A stretch of DNA of 64,000 bases from Sphingomonas chungangi. Lineage in GTDB: Bacteria; Pseudomonadota; Alphaproteobacteria; Sphingomonadales; Sphingomonadaceae. Positions 53,001-61,651 of the stretch are shown piece by piece. Below the pieces are notes generated by a model, which ran no database searches, had not been told where the DNA came from, and was given only the letters and a program-made list of their open reading frames with translations. The stretch lies in assembly GCF_013778325.1 (NCBI RefSeq), contig NZ_JACEIB010000002.1, positions 1 through 64,000 of the forward strand, read 5' to 3'. Position 1 is the first letter of the stretch. Every line of letters begins with the position of its first letter. A program made the translations under genes and the position numbers.

Positions 53001-54256
53001 ATGGGGACGATCCACTTGTCGGCCTGCGTGTGCGCCATGCCGCTCGCCTGCAGGCCCTCGATGCCGGTTGCGCCGAAGGCGATGCTGTCGGCCGAGGCCT
53101 TGTAGGCGATGGTCGGCGCGAGGAAGCCGCCGTCGAGCGTCGCCTGTACCTGCACGTTCCTGCCGGCGAGGTTCGGCGCGATGGCGCCCGGCGTCAGCAG
53201 GCGCGCGGCGACCTCGAAATTGCCGAAGCGGCTCTTGTCGAAATCGAGGATGCCCTGCGCGTGCGCCGCGAACGCCGCCGAGGCGAGGCTGACATTCGTG
53301 TTCGCAACGCGCTTGTCAAGCGACACCGTGCCGTCGATGCGGATCGCCGGTGACGTCATGCGGGCAGCGGGGCCGGTCAACATGATCGAAGGCATGACAT
53401 TGCCGAACGCGCGGAAGGTGCCATCCTTGCCGGTGAGGTCGACCTCCATCAGCGGCTGGCCGCCCAGCGTCGCCGCCGCCTTGCCCTGCCACAGATGCCA
53501 GTCACCCTGCCCGCCGACAGAGAGCGTGAGCGGCCGCCCGAGCTTGCCGTAGCTGTCCACCAGCCCGCCCGCAGACGCATCGAGCTTCACGTCGATCTTG
53601 AGGCGGTTCTCCGCCGGCACCGCATCGATCAGCGCGTGCAGCCTGTCGCCGCCGGCTACGCCCGGCGCGGCGATCGTGTCGGCATCGACCAGCAATTGCG
53701 CGCGCCCATCGGAGATTGCCGCATTGCCGTCGATCTTCACGATCGATCGCTTGCCCGTCACCGGCGGCTCGAGGATGAAGCGATCGATGTGAAGATGCTT
53801 CAGGGTCAGGTCGATATCGGGAATGGTCGGCGCGTTGGGGTCGCTCGGCACGGGCTTGAGCGCCGGATTGCGCAGCATCCGGATCTCGCCCGCCGTCACG
53901 CTGTCGAGATCGATCTTGGAGTGGATGTAGGCGAAGGGATGCCACTGGATGTCGACCAGCGGCGAGGTGATGAACGCGCCGTTCTGGTCGCGTATTTCCA
54001 GATCGTGGAGGATCATATGGCTGTAGATCGATCCCTCGATCTGGCCAACGCGGATGTTTATGCCGGATACCGTGGTGTAGGCACCGAGCTGGTGTGCGAG
54101 GAAGCGCTTGCCCGGCCCGGTGTTGAGCCCGAGGATCAGCGCCACGATCAGGCCGAGCAGAATCGCCAGCACCACGGCGATGCCCGCCGCGATCCGTTGC
54201 CAGAGCGGCTTGCGAACGATCACCACGGTTTCGGTCTCTCCGCCCTCGACCGCCAT
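50045..54256 (-). CDS. tamB: TamB, translocation and assembly module protein
   Basis: A 1403-residue inner-membrane-anchored protein. An N-terminal membrane helix (about 18-42, IAAGIAVVLAILLGLIVALI) is followed by a very long periplasmic region of repeated beta-strands (bridge-like lipid-transfer fold). The C-terminal TamB/DUF490 domain ends with ITFTSTPSLPQDEVMSRLLF, then GSSVTSLSPMEALQLA, and GPSITLKYSKQYH. With TamA it supports outer-membrane biogenesis, probably phospholipid transport. The start overlaps the tamA stop by one base (TGATG). Confidence 0.93.
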   Translation of the reverse strand: MAVEGGETETVVIVRKPLWQRIAAGIAVVLAILLGLIVALILGLNTGPGKRFLAHQLGAYTTVSGINIRVGQIEGSIYSHMILHDLEIRDQNGAFITSPLVDIQWHPFAYIHSKIDLDSVTAGEIRMLRNPALKPVPSDPNAPTIPDIDLTLKHLHIDRFILEPPVTGKRSIVKIDGNAAISDGRAQLLVDADTIAAPGVAGGDRLHALIDAVPAENRLKIDVKLDASAGGLVDSYGKLGRPLTLSVGGQGDWHLWQGKAAATLGGQPLMEVDLTGKDGTFRAFGNVMPSIMLTGPAARMTSPAIRIDGTVSLDKRVANTNVSLASAAFAAHAQGILDFDKSRFGNFEVAARLLTPGAIAPNLAGRNVQVQATLDGGFLAPTIAYKASADSIAFGATGIEGLQASGMAHTQADKWIVPIHATARRVSGLNAAAGGLVTNIRVDGDIAYAKQQVFSDNLHLRSDRIDATALVLADLSTGTYTGALKGRVNDYNVDGLGRINLVTDAKLVPTDNGGFGIKGHVRINTKKITNAGLAQQLGGNAVITADVGYDPRAGATIGNLRMTAPDLRIDHGSGSYNLTTGQIRAQASAWSRTYGPATIVASGTLANPRAELKAVHPGVGIGLANLDAVLTGSAAGYRVQAKGGSDYGPFTADVLIKAGKGPLAIGVNSLLVAGINVHGNIVQTAAGPFAGTLFVSGSGLSGQVALAAAGKNQKADVNLTATQAKLPGKVPVTIGSGLIRATVLVLPSGPSINGSAAFVDVRSGSLLVRSARAKINYAGGRGTAAVTAAGTSGVPFDVAAQAQFTPERILANIKGSANSIPFSLARPATIVKQGKDYVLQPATIQFSQGSIDLSGRYGAVTEAHAKLNDMDIGIAQAFAPSLGLSGKANGTVDLTMHGSAIPDARARVDISNFTRTGALVISDPVDIAILGTLGREGNAVNALIRRGGTNIGRVQVRMAAASSVSGLMEGPISGGIRYNGPAEVLWTLTGIGGQTLAGPIAIGADFSGKVSAPQVTGVIRANQLRYENTTTGTTITSLALDGRFTQSQFQLNSLSGNAGKGTIQASGSVGFAADSGFPIDITAKLDNAQLAHSDGMSGTASGTIHVTNSKAAGGLIQGDIHIQEARYNYVRNDAAQVTELTGVRRKGAPSPDPNAAAAMQGPAPSNWKLDIKIRGDNQIFVSGMGLESEWSTRMQVGGTVTAPTVVGKLQVVRGTYTFASRRLDVADTSTVQFNGPLLDPDLNITATTSVESVDIGINIDGDALHPQITFTSTPSLPQDEVMSRLLFGSSVTSLSPMEALQLAAALNSLRTGGGGAGALGKLRGATGLDRLRVLGSDQTSGRGTSLAAGKYISKNIYVEVISDAKGFTQTQLTIALSRALSILSQAGGVTGPSITLKYSKQYH

Positions 54257-56343
54257 CAGAAAGCCTGCCCGATCGAGATATAGAGCGCGATCTTGGATTC
54301 GCCCGGCTTGCGCGCGATCGGGGTCGCGACATCGACGCGCAGCGGGCCGAAATTGGTATAATAGCGTCCGCCGATGCCCGCGCCGTAGCGCATGCCTCCA
54401 ATGCCTGGAGTGGAACTTTCGCCGAGCCGGCCGCCGTCGAAGAAGGGCACCACGCCGAAGTTGCCGAAGCGGTAGCGGACCTCGGCGGCGAACTCGGTGG
54501 AGGAGAGGCCGCCGATCGGGTTGTTCTGCGCGTCCTTGGGGCCGAGCTGCTGATAGCCGAAGCCGCGCACCGATCCGCCGCCGCCGACGTAGATGCGCCG
54601 CGACGGGGCGATCTCGCCGATATCGTTCACCCCAACGATCGAGCTGACCAGTACGCGGCCCGCCAGCACGATCGACTTGCCGATGGGATAATAGCCGGTC
54701 ACCTGGCCCGTCAGCCGGCCATAGCCCTTCACGCCCTTGTGGATCGAGCCTTCGGGGCTGACCCGCGCCAATATGCGATAACCGGTGGTGGGGTTCAGCA
54801 GATCGTTGGAACGGTCGTACTGCACCTGCATCGGCAACGCGGCGATCAGGTAGTTCTTGCGCGGCCGGTCTCCGGTCGCATCGAGCGCGGCACCCTGCTC
54901 GTTGGTGCCGACCAGTTCAGCGCCATAGCTGTAGGTCCAGCGCTTCTGCCAGATCGGCGTCGACTGGCGGGACCAGTTGATGCCGAGGTTGATCGATTTG
55001 GCGTCGTAAGCGTCGTAGTTTGAGCGATCGAAGCCGCCGGTGATCTGGAAGGTCTTGTCGCGCCGACCGGCGTTGGAGCGGCGGAAGGTGGCGTTCGCCC
55101 CCTGCTCCTGCGTGCCGCCGATCACGCCGAGGATCAGCGCCCCCTCCGGCGGGAACATGTTGCGCGCCGTCCAGGTCACCTCACCCTTGATGCCCTGCCC
55201 TGTACCGTAGCCGGCATCCGCCGCCCAGCTGTGCCAAGGTCCCTTTTCCTGCGTGACCTCCAGATCGGTGATCTCGGTGCCGTCCGCCGCCTTCACGCCG
55301 GTGTCGACAGGCTGGATCGCGACGGTCGAAAAAATGCCGGTGGCGACCAGCGCCTGCCGCAGATCGTCGGCCTTGCGGCTGTCGTAGAGATCGCCGGGCT
55401 TGAATCGCGGGAACACCGCGAGATGTTTCTCGGAGAAGATTTTCGGGCTTTTCTCCGAAGGCCGGACGCGCCCAAAGCTCGATTTCGGCCCGGCGGTAAG
55501 CGGCAATGTATAATCGCCCGTATGCTTGTCGCCATCGAGCAGCACGTCACGGTCGCCGACCTTGGCGAAGGGATAGCCCTGCTGCGGCAGCGCCAGCGCC
55601 ACCTGCGCCTCGCCGCCCGTGATGTTGAGCGAGCGGATCGGATCGCCAACCTTGATCGCCGACGTCAGCGCACTCGTCGCGATGCCGGTCGGCTCGGGAT
55701 CGGCACCGGTGATCAGGATGCTGGAGAGCGTGTAGCGCGGCCCCGGTGTGGCGCTGATCGTTGCCGTCACCTGCCCCGGTTGATTGGGCACCGCCAAGAC
55801 AGTCGAGGAAGCTACGCCGTCATAATAGCCTTCGGACCGCAGGATCTTGGCGGCGAGTTGCTCGTCATCCTTGGCGCGTGCCGTCACCTGCGCGGCGTTG
55901 GCGGCCTTCTTCCGGCCGGCCTCCAGTTCGGACAGACTGCGGAACTCGTCTTCGAGACCGATCTTGGAAAGGCCCTCGATCTTCACCGTGTAGCGAATGC
56001 GGGTTTCCTCGGTGCCTGGCACGCTTGCCTTGCTGGTGTCCGGCGTCGGATCGAAGCCGGCCAGCGGCGGCAGCGGCTGCCCAAGCGCGGGATCGTTGGC
56101 GACCGGAGCCGTCGCAGGCTGCGTCGGCACGACGGTCGCAGGAGGCGCCTGCATGCTGTCGAGCGACGGCAAGGCGGCGTTAAAGGACGGATCAGTGGCC
56201 GGATCGACCGCCCGATCGGGCTGATCCGATATTTGCGACGGATCCTTGCGAGCATGAGCAGGCGCGGCGATTGCCAGCGCCAGGGCCAGAGCGGAAATCA
56301 AAGGGCTGCCGGTACCGACACGGAAATCACCCCCTGATCGCAC
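54256..56343 (-). CDS. tamA: TamA, BamA-family outer-membrane protein
   Basis: About 695 residues. The signal peptide (ending IAAPAHA) is followed by a Pro/Ala-rich linker, POTRA-type domains (about 115-330, with KAANAAQVTARAKDDEQLAA and NITGGEAQVALALPQQGYPF), and a BamA-type barrel with the conserved VRGF loop (GGSVRGFGYQQLGP) and the C-terminal strand ending KIALYISIGQAF. I chose the GTG at 56343 (AAGGGG upstream, good signal peptide); the longer frame to 56439 overlaps an EcfG-type promoter. The Pro/Ala-rich linker of about 80 residues between signal and POTRA is unusual. Confidence 0.92.
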   Translation of the reverse strand: MRSGGDFRVGTGSPLISALALALAIAAPAHARKDPSQISDQPDRAVDPATDPSFNAALPSLDSMQAPPATVVPTQPATAPVANDPALGQPLPPLAGFDPTPDTSKASVPGTEETRIRYTVKIEGLSKIGLEDEFRSLSELEAGRKKAANAAQVTARAKDDEQLAAKILRSEGYYDGVASSTVLAVPNQPGQVTATISATPGPRYTLSSILITGADPEPTGIATSALTSAIKVGDPIRSLNITGGEAQVALALPQQGYPFAKVGDRDVLLDGDKHTGDYTLPLTAGPKSSFGRVRPSEKSPKIFSEKHLAVFPRFKPGDLYDSRKADDLRQALVATGIFSTVAIQPVDTGVKAADGTEITDLEVTQEKGPWHSWAADAGYGTGQGIKGEVTWTARNMFPPEGALILGVIGGTQEQGANATFRRSNAGRRDKTFQITGGFDRSNYDAYDAKSINLGINWSRQSTPIWQKRWTYSYGAELVGTNEQGAALDATGDRPRKNYLIAALPMQVQYDRSNDLLNPTTGYRILARVSPEGSIHKGVKGYGRLTGQVTGYYPIGKSIVLAGRVLVSSIVGVNDIGEIAPSRRIYVGGGGSVRGFGYQQLGPKDAQNNPIGGLSSTEFAAEVRYRFGNFGVVPFFDGGRLGESSTPGIGGMRYGAGIGGRYYTNFGPLRVDVATPIARKPGESKIALYISIGQAF

Positions 56344-56389
56344 CCCACACCCCTTCCTACCCGACGCGATGTATCGCTCCCGTTCGGCC

Positions 56390-56414
56390 AACGCCGCATC
56401 GCAACATGGGTTCC
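56390..56414 (-). promoter_or_regulatory. EcfG-type general stress promoter of tamAB
   Basis: On the minus strand GGAAC (56414-56410) and CGTT (56393-56390) are exactly 16 bases apart, a perfect match to the EcfG consensus GGAAC-N16/17-CGTT known from alphaproteobacteria including Sphingomonas. The chosen tamA start is 47 bases downstream of the -10 element. Confidence 0.7.
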
Positions 56415-56473
56415 GGCGAAAGTTAACGGTTCGTCGCACCGGAAATATACGAGCCTTCGATCATTGTTGCCCC

Positions 56474-57409
56474 ATGCAGGACGAAACGGATAACGCCCCG
56501 CAACACCAGCGCTTCGAGCGGACTCGCGAATTCGCGCACCGTGCGGAGGAAGCCGGCAAGGGTTTCTTCGGGAAGCTGATCGCCAAGATCAGTCGCGACA
56601 ATGTCGCACTGATGGCGGCGGGCGTAGCCTTCTACTGCTTCCTGTCGCTGGTGCCGCTGCTGGCGGCCGTGATCCTCACCTACGGGTTGATCGCCGATCC
56701 CGCGACCGTCGCAGACCATATCCGCACGATCATCACCGTCGTGCCGCACGATGCCGCCAAGCTGATCCTCGACCAATTGGTGGCGGTGGTGACGGCCTCC
56801 TCCGGCAAGACCGGCTTCGGGCTGATCGTGGCGCTGGTGATCGCCATCTACGGCGCCACCCGCGCCTCCACCGCGATCATGGCGGCTCTCAACGTTATCT
56901 ACGGGCAGCAGGATGAGGGCCGCGGCTTCATCATGGGCACCTTCGTGTCGATGGGGATCATCGTCGGCGCGGTGGGCGTGGCGGTTACCGGGCTGCTCGC
57001 GGCCACCATCCTCGGATGGCTGCAGACAGTGCTGACGGATCTCGGACCTGTCGCCCTGATCGTGATCAAGATCGCGACATGGATTCTGGCGGCATTGCTC
57101 GCAAGCGCGGCGATCGGCGGCGCCTACCGCTTCGGCCCCAACCGCGCACCGACCGGATGGCAATGGATCAGCATGGGCTCCGGCATCGCCACCTTGTTGT
57201 GGCTGGCAGCGACGGTGGGCCTTGGCCTCTACGTGTCGAGCTTCGGCAACTACAACGCCACCTACGGATCGCTGAGCGCGGTGGTGGTGCTGCTGATGTG
57301 GTTCTACGTCTCGGCCTACGCCATCCTGCTCGGCGCGACGATCAACGCGGTGCTGTGGCCGCAGAAGCATCGCCGGGCGATGGCGGCGGAAGCGCGGGCT
57401 CAGAGCTGA
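56474..57409 (+). CDS. YihY/BrkB family inner-membrane protein
   Basis: A 311-residue protein with about six membrane helices. It shows the family pattern DNVALMAAGVAFYCFLSLVP near the first helix, YGATRASTAIMAALNVIYGQ in the middle, and FGNYNATYGSLSAVVVLLMW near the end. BrkB-family proteins are wrongly labelled RNase BN in older records; their function is unknown. It is divergent from tamA. Its last 68 bases overlap the convergent small membrane protein gene. Confidence 0.9.
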   Translation: MQDETDNAPQHQRFERTREFAHRAEEAGKGFFGKLIAKISRDNVALMAAGVAFYCFLSLVPLLAAVILTYGLIADPATVADHIRTIITVVPHDAAKLILDQLVAVVTASSGKTGFGLIVALVIAIYGATRASTAIMAALNVIYGQQDEGRGFIMGTFVSMGIIVGAVGVAVTGLLAATILGWLQTVLTDLGPVALIVIKIATWILAALLASAAIGGAYRFGPNRAPTGWQWISMGSGIATLLWLAATVGLGLYVSSFGNYNATYGSLSAVVVLLMWFYVSAYAILLGATINAVLWPQKHRRAMAAEARAQS

Positions 57410-57614
57410 GATGCTCCCGCTCGCGCTCGATTTCGCGCCACAGCAGGAAACCGCCCAGCGCCGCCACCGCGAGCCCGACAGGCCGTTTCCCCCCGGTGAG
57501 CATCAGCGATGCGCCGCTGGTCAGCAGCGCCGCCGGGATCGTGCCGATCGTGGAAACCCCCGCCTTCTTCCGTGCGAAACCGATAACGGCCGACATGGCC
57601 AACCCCCTGATCAT
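57342..57614 (-). CDS. Small membrane protein
   Basis: A 90-residue protein from the ATG at 57614, or 84 residues from an ATG at 57596 that has AGGGGG upstream. One hydrophobic hairpin lies in the middle (TIGTIPAALLTSGASLMLTG, then GLAVAALGGFLLW), followed by a charged helix (REIEREREHL) and a Pro/Ala tail. The tail is encoded within the overlap with the BrkB gene. No family recognised. It is divergent from the Crp/Fnr gene. Confidence 0.6.
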   Translation of the reverse strand: MIRGLAMSAVIGFARKKAGVSTIGTIPAALLTSGASLMLTGGKRPVGLAVAALGGFLLWREIEREREHLSSEPALPPPSPGDASAATAPR

Positions 57615-57699
57615 GACCGTAACTCCCCGGTTGACCTCGCTCCAACGCTTGCGCGACGATCCTGTTCTGCGCAATAGAAACGCGCGGGGAAGCAAGCGT

Positions 57700-58449
57700 A
57701 TGCATGAAGCCGTTCGTCACTATCTCGATCCCTTTCTCGAGAAGATCGAGATTCGGGATAGGTTGACCGATGACGAGAAGGCTGCGCTGCGCGCGCTGCC
57801 GCAGAAACTGGTGCGCACCGCCGCGCGCAGTCGCATCGTCGAGGAGGGCGAGAAGCCCACCCACGCCTGCATGGTGCTGGAAGGCATCGTCTACCGGTCC
57901 AAGATCGCATCGACCGGGCGGCGGCAGATCATCTCCTTCCACGTGCCGGGCGACATGGTCGATCTTCACACCGTCCTCTTCAAGGTCGCCGATCATACGA
58001 TCGAGACGGTGCGCAACGCTGCCGTCGTGCTGGTGCCGCACAAGGCGATCCTGGAGACCGCAGAGGAAGTCCCCGCGCTCGCCCGCGCCTTCTGGTACGA
58101 TACGCTGCTGGATGCCTCGATCCAGCGCGAGGCCTTGCTCAACATCGGCCGCCGCGATGCGCGCAGCCGCACCGCGCACCTGTTTTGCGAGCTTGCGGTG
58201 CGTCTGAAGCGGGTCGGCCTCGTCACCAACGGCAGCTTCGAGCTGCCGCTGACCCAGACCGACATAGCCGATGCGCTCGGCGTCACGCCGATCCACACCA
58301 ACCGCGTGCTCGCCCAGTTCCGCAAGCAGGGGCTGATCACCGCCACCGGCAAGTCGGTGACGATCCACGATTGGCGCGCGCTGGTCGCGATCGGCGATTT
58401 CGATGCGACCTATCTCCATCTGGAGGGGCCGTCCGACCTGCATCTCTGA
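57700..58449 (+). CDS. Crp/Fnr family transcriptional regulator
   Basis: A 249-residue regulator. An N-terminal cyclic-nucleotide-binding-type beta-roll (about 20-140, with IVEEGEKPTHACMVLEGIVY, then FHVPGDMVDLH) is followed by a dimer helix and a C-terminal Crp winged helix-turn-helix (LPLTQTDIADALGVTPIHTN, then RVLAQFRKQGLI). No N-terminal cysteine cluster is present, so it does not bind an iron-sulfur centre as Fnr does. The start at 57700 has GGGGAAG upstream. It overlaps dinB by one base. Confidence 0.9.
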   Translation: MHEAVRHYLDPFLEKIEIRDRLTDDEKAALRALPQKLVRTAARSRIVEEGEKPTHACMVLEGIVYRSKIASTGRRQIISFHVPGDMVDLHTVLFKVADHTIETVRNAAVVLVPHKAILETAEEVPALARAFWYDTLLDASIQREALLNIGRRDARSRTAHLFCELAVRLKRVGLVTNGSFELPLTQTDIADALGVTPIHTNRVLAQFRKQGLITATGKSVTIHDWRALVAIGDFDATYLHLEGPSDLHL

Positions 58450-59534
58450 TGGACGAAACCGAACCGCCGGTAAGGCGGATCATCCATGTCGACATGGACG
58501 CCTTCTATGCGTCGGTAGAACAGCGGGATAATCCTGATCTGCGGGGTAAGCCGGTCGCGGTGGGCGGATCGCGGGAACGCGGCGTGGTGGCGGCCGCCAG
58601 CTACGAGGCACGCAAGTTCGGCGTGCGATCCGCCATGCCATCCTCCCGCGCGCGAAGACTCTGTCCGGACCTGATCTTCGTCAAGCCGCGCTTCGAAGTG
58701 TATCGCGACGTCTCGCGCCAGATCCGCGCGATTTTCGCCCGCTACACGCCGCTGTGGGAACCGCTCTCGCTCGACGAGGCCTATCTGGACGTGACCGAGG
58801 ACATGGCGGGCCTAGGCTCCGCCACCGCTACCGCAGAGCGTATCCGCGCCGAGATTCGGGCAGAAACCAGTCTCACGGCCTCGGCCGGCGTCTCCTACAA
58901 CAAGTTCATCGCCAAGATGGCATCCGACCAGAACAAGCCCGACGGCCTGTGCGTGATCCCGCCGCACAAGGGGCCGGACTTCGTCGCGTCGTTACCGGTC
59001 AAGCGCTTTTACGGGGTCGGTCCGCGCACCGCCGAGAAGATGGCGCAGCTCGGCATCGAGACGGGGGCGGACCTGCGCGCGCAACCGCTCGAGTGGCTCA
59101 ACCGGAATTTCGGCAGCTGGGGCGAATATCTCTACGGCGCCGCGCGCGGGATCGATCATCGCGAGGTGCGCAACGATCGCCCCCGTAAATCGGTCGGCGC
59201 GGAGAACACCTTCTTCCGCGATCTCGTCTCGCCCTCGGAGTTGATCGAAGCGTTGGACGAGATCATCGACACTGTCTGGCCCCGCATCGAGAACTCGGAA
59301 TCGCGCGGTCGCACGATCACGCTCAAACTGCGCTACAACGACTTCCACACCATCACGCGGGCCAGAAGCTTCGCCGAGCCGGTGCTGGATCGCGCGCAAT
59401 TCACCGAGGCCGGACATGCGCTGCTGCTGGCGCTCTGCCCGGTGGACAGGCCGATTCGGCTCCTCGGCCTGACCCTTTCAGGATTGGAGCAGCCGGGCGA
59501 ACCCCGATCCGGACAGCTGGGGCTCGACCTCTAG
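58449..59534 (+). CDS. dinB: DNA polymerase IV (Y family)
   Basis: A 361-residue translesion polymerase. Catalytic acidic residues are visible in HVDMDAFYASVE (D15, D17 region) and SLDEAYLDVTE. Other marks are ASYEARKFGVRSAMPSS, SAGVSYNKFIAKMASDQNKP, and the helix-hairpin-helix region RFYGVGPRTAEKMAQLGIET. It lacks an obvious C-terminal clamp-binding motif beyond QLGLDL, which fits the beta-clamp consensus and ends the protein. Start overlaps the Crp/Fnr stop (TGATG). Confidence 0.95.
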   Translation: MDETEPPVRRIIHVDMDAFYASVEQRDNPDLRGKPVAVGGSRERGVVAAASYEARKFGVRSAMPSSRARRLCPDLIFVKPRFEVYRDVSRQIRAIFARYTPLWEPLSLDEAYLDVTEDMAGLGSATATAERIRAEIRAETSLTASAGVSYNKFIAKMASDQNKPDGLCVIPPHKGPDFVASLPVKRFYGVGPRTAEKMAQLGIETGADLRAQPLEWLNRNFGSWGEYLYGAARGIDHREVRNDRPRKSVGAENTFFRDLVSPSELIEALDEIIDTVWPRIENSESRGRTITLKLRYNDFHTITRARSFAEPVLDRAQFTEAGHALLLALCPVDRPIRLLGLTLSGLEQPGEPRSGQLGLDL

Positions 59535-61576
59535 GATTTGGCCAGCCCTGCCAGAAGCCCCGGAGTCAGGACCTGCGGCAACTCCTTCGGCTGACTGCTG
59601 CCCGGCGCGTACCAGAGGTAGAGCGGAACGCCGGAGCGACCATGCGCCTCCAGGAACCTGCCGATCGCGGCATCGCCGTCGGTCCAGTCGCCGACCATCG
59701 TGACCACGCCCGCCTTGCGGAACGCCTCCTGCGTCTCGGTGCGCTCGATCGCCACCTTTTCGTTGACCTTGCAGGAGAGGCACCAGTCGGCGGTGAAGTA
59801 GAGAAACACCGGCTTGCCTTGCGCACGCAGCGCAGCGAGCTTAGCTTCGTCGAAGGGTTGCGAGGTCGTGCTCGCCTCCGTCGCCTTCGTCTCCTTCGGA
59901 GGCAGCAAGGCCATGCTCCCGACCGCGAGCAGCAGTCCCGCAGCGGCCGGCACCCATGACGCCGCTTTGAAGCCGCGCTGGCGCAGGCCGGTGAGCCACA
60001 AGCCGAAGGCGAGCAGCATCGCCGCGCCGAGACCGACCACCACGCCGTTCGCCTGCGTCTGATGCCCCAGCACCCAGGCGAGGCCGAGTGCCGTTAGGAA
60101 CATCGGCACGGCGAGGATGCGCTTGAACGTCTCCATCCAGCCACCCGGCTTGGGCAGCAGACGCCGGAAAGCGGGCACGTAGCCGATCAGCAAGAACGGC
60201 AGCGCGAAACCGATACCGAGGCCAACGAAGACCAGCAGGGCCGCCGCGGCCGGCAGCTCTACCGCCACACCGAGCGCGCTCGCCATGAACGGGCCCGTGC
60301 ATGGCATGGCGACGAAGGCGGCGAGCGCGCCCGTCCAGAAGGCGCCGGCCGTCCCGCCCTTGGCGGCCAGATCGGAACCGGCCGAGACGGCGCCGAACTC
60401 GAACAGCCCCGCCAGGTTGAAGCCGATCGCGCTGGTGAGGAGGATCAGGACGAGGATCACGCGCGGATCCTGCAGCTGGAAGGCCCAGCCGACTTGTGTG
60501 CCAGCCGCCTTCAAGCCGAGGATCACGCCGCCCAGCCCGACGCAGACGAGGATCACACCTGCCGTATAGGCCAGCGCCTCGCGCCGCACGGTGCGCTCGT
60601 CGCCGCCGGCCTTGGCGAGGCTCAGCGCCTTGAGACTCAGGATCGGGAAGACGCAGGGCATGATGTTGAGGATCAGCCCGCCGAGCAGCGCTCCCGCGAA
60701 GGCGATCAGCGCCAGCATCAGCGTGCCGTGCGAGGCCGTACCCGACGCCCCTGCCGCCGGAACCGCGCCCGGCGTGGCGGTCAGCGAAAGACCCGTTCCG
60801 TCGCCGAGCGACAGCACGCCCTCGAAACTCTTCGGCGGCGTCGTGCCCGCCGCCGTTTCGATCACCAGCGTGTCGCCGTCGCGGCTGACGGTCTGCGGGG
60901 CGGCGTAGTTCACCGCGCCATCCGTCACGGCAAACAGGTGCGGCTGGTTGGGAGTCACCGAGGCCGGCAACGGCACGGCGATGCGGAACTTGCCGTTCTT
61001 CACCTCGAACTCCGCGGGCGATCCGAGCGGTCGGGGCAGCGCCTTGCGCCAAGCATCGAATTTCGCGGCGGATGTCGCGTCGGGCGTTCCGTCGCCGGCC
61101 GTCAGCGTGGTCGATATGCTCGCACTCTCAGGTACGCAGATGCTCGGGGAGCAGACGAGGTAATCGAGCTTGGCCGAAACCGGCAGCTTCGTGCCCTTCG
61201 CCAGCCCCGCCGGTACGTCGAACGGCACCAGCAGCGCATAGGGCTTTTCGAACACGTGGTTCATCAGGCCTGCGATGACCAGCGTCGTCGGCACCGGATA
61301 GGCGGGATCGCCCGCCGTCGTCCCCTTGGGCAGCGTCCAGTCGATCTTCATCGGATAGCCGGTGTCGCCCGGCGTCCGCCAGTAACCGTGCCAGCCCGGC
61401 TGCGGCACCATATAGATGGCGAGCGTGGTGCGTTGGCCCGCCGCGGGCGCGCTGCTCTCCGGCACCAGCGAGGCCGTGATGTGCGGCCCCCCGCTGCCGG
61501 CCAATTCCGCAGCGGCCGGTGTCGCGAGGCCGAGCAGCATCGCCACTGTCATCAATACGAAACGCATCACAGCCAT
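59531..61576 (-). CDS. DsbD-like protein-disulfide reductase (ScsB type)
   Basis: A 681-residue membrane protein. A signal peptide (to about 23, ending ATPAAA) leads to a periplasmic domain with C-x5-C (YLVCSPSICVPES). Eight membrane helices of the DsbD core follow, with the active cysteines in NIMPCVFPILS and FVAMPCTGPFM. The C-terminal thioredoxin domain has CLSC in TADWCLSCKVNEKV (about 598-601). It carries electrons from cytoplasmic thioredoxin to periplasmic disulfides. It overlaps dinB tail to tail by four bases. Confidence 0.92.
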   Translation of the reverse strand: MAVMRFVLMTVAMLLGLATPAAAELAGSGGPHITASLVPESSAPAAGQRTTLAIYMVPQPGWHGYWRTPGDTGYPMKIDWTLPKGTTAGDPAYPVPTTLVIAGLMNHVFEKPYALLVPFDVPAGLAKGTKLPVSAKLDYLVCSPSICVPESASISTTLTAGDGTPDATSAAKFDAWRKALPRPLGSPAEFEVKNGKFRIAVPLPASVTPNQPHLFAVTDGAVNYAAPQTVSRDGDTLVIETAAGTTPPKSFEGVLSLGDGTGLSLTATPGAVPAAGASGTASHGTLMLALIAFAGALLGGLILNIMPCVFPILSLKALSLAKAGGDERTVRREALAYTAGVILVCVGLGGVILGLKAAGTQVGWAFQLQDPRVILVLILLTSAIGFNLAGLFEFGAVSAGSDLAAKGGTAGAFWTGALAAFVAMPCTGPFMASALGVAVELPAAAALLVFVGLGIGFALPFLLIGYVPAFRRLLPKPGGWMETFKRILAVPMFLTALGLAWVLGHQTQANGVVVGLGAAMLLAFGLWLTGLRQRGFKAASWVPAAAGLLLAVGSMALLPPKETKATEASTTSQPFDEAKLAALRAQGKPVFLYFTADWCLSCKVNEKVAIERTETQEAFRKAGVVTMVGDWTDGDAAIGRFLEAHGRSGVPLYLWYAPGSSQPKELPQVLTPGLLAGLAKS

Positions 61577-61651
61577 CGCCGCCCTTGATCCTTCATCTGC
61601 TTGCGGTTTCGATGCCGCGCGGAAAATCGTTACCGTTTCGGGGGCATATAG

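Noticed and set aside
49913-53353. A 1146-codon open frame on the plus strand.
   Set aside because: It is the antisense of tamB and the Nudix gene; the composition is dominated by Arg, Ala, Asp and His, with no domain or ribosome site.
56344-56439. A longer tamA frame starting at 56439.
   Set aside because: It would cover a perfect EcfG promoter, lacks a ribosome site and puts about 32 unrelated residues before the signal peptide.
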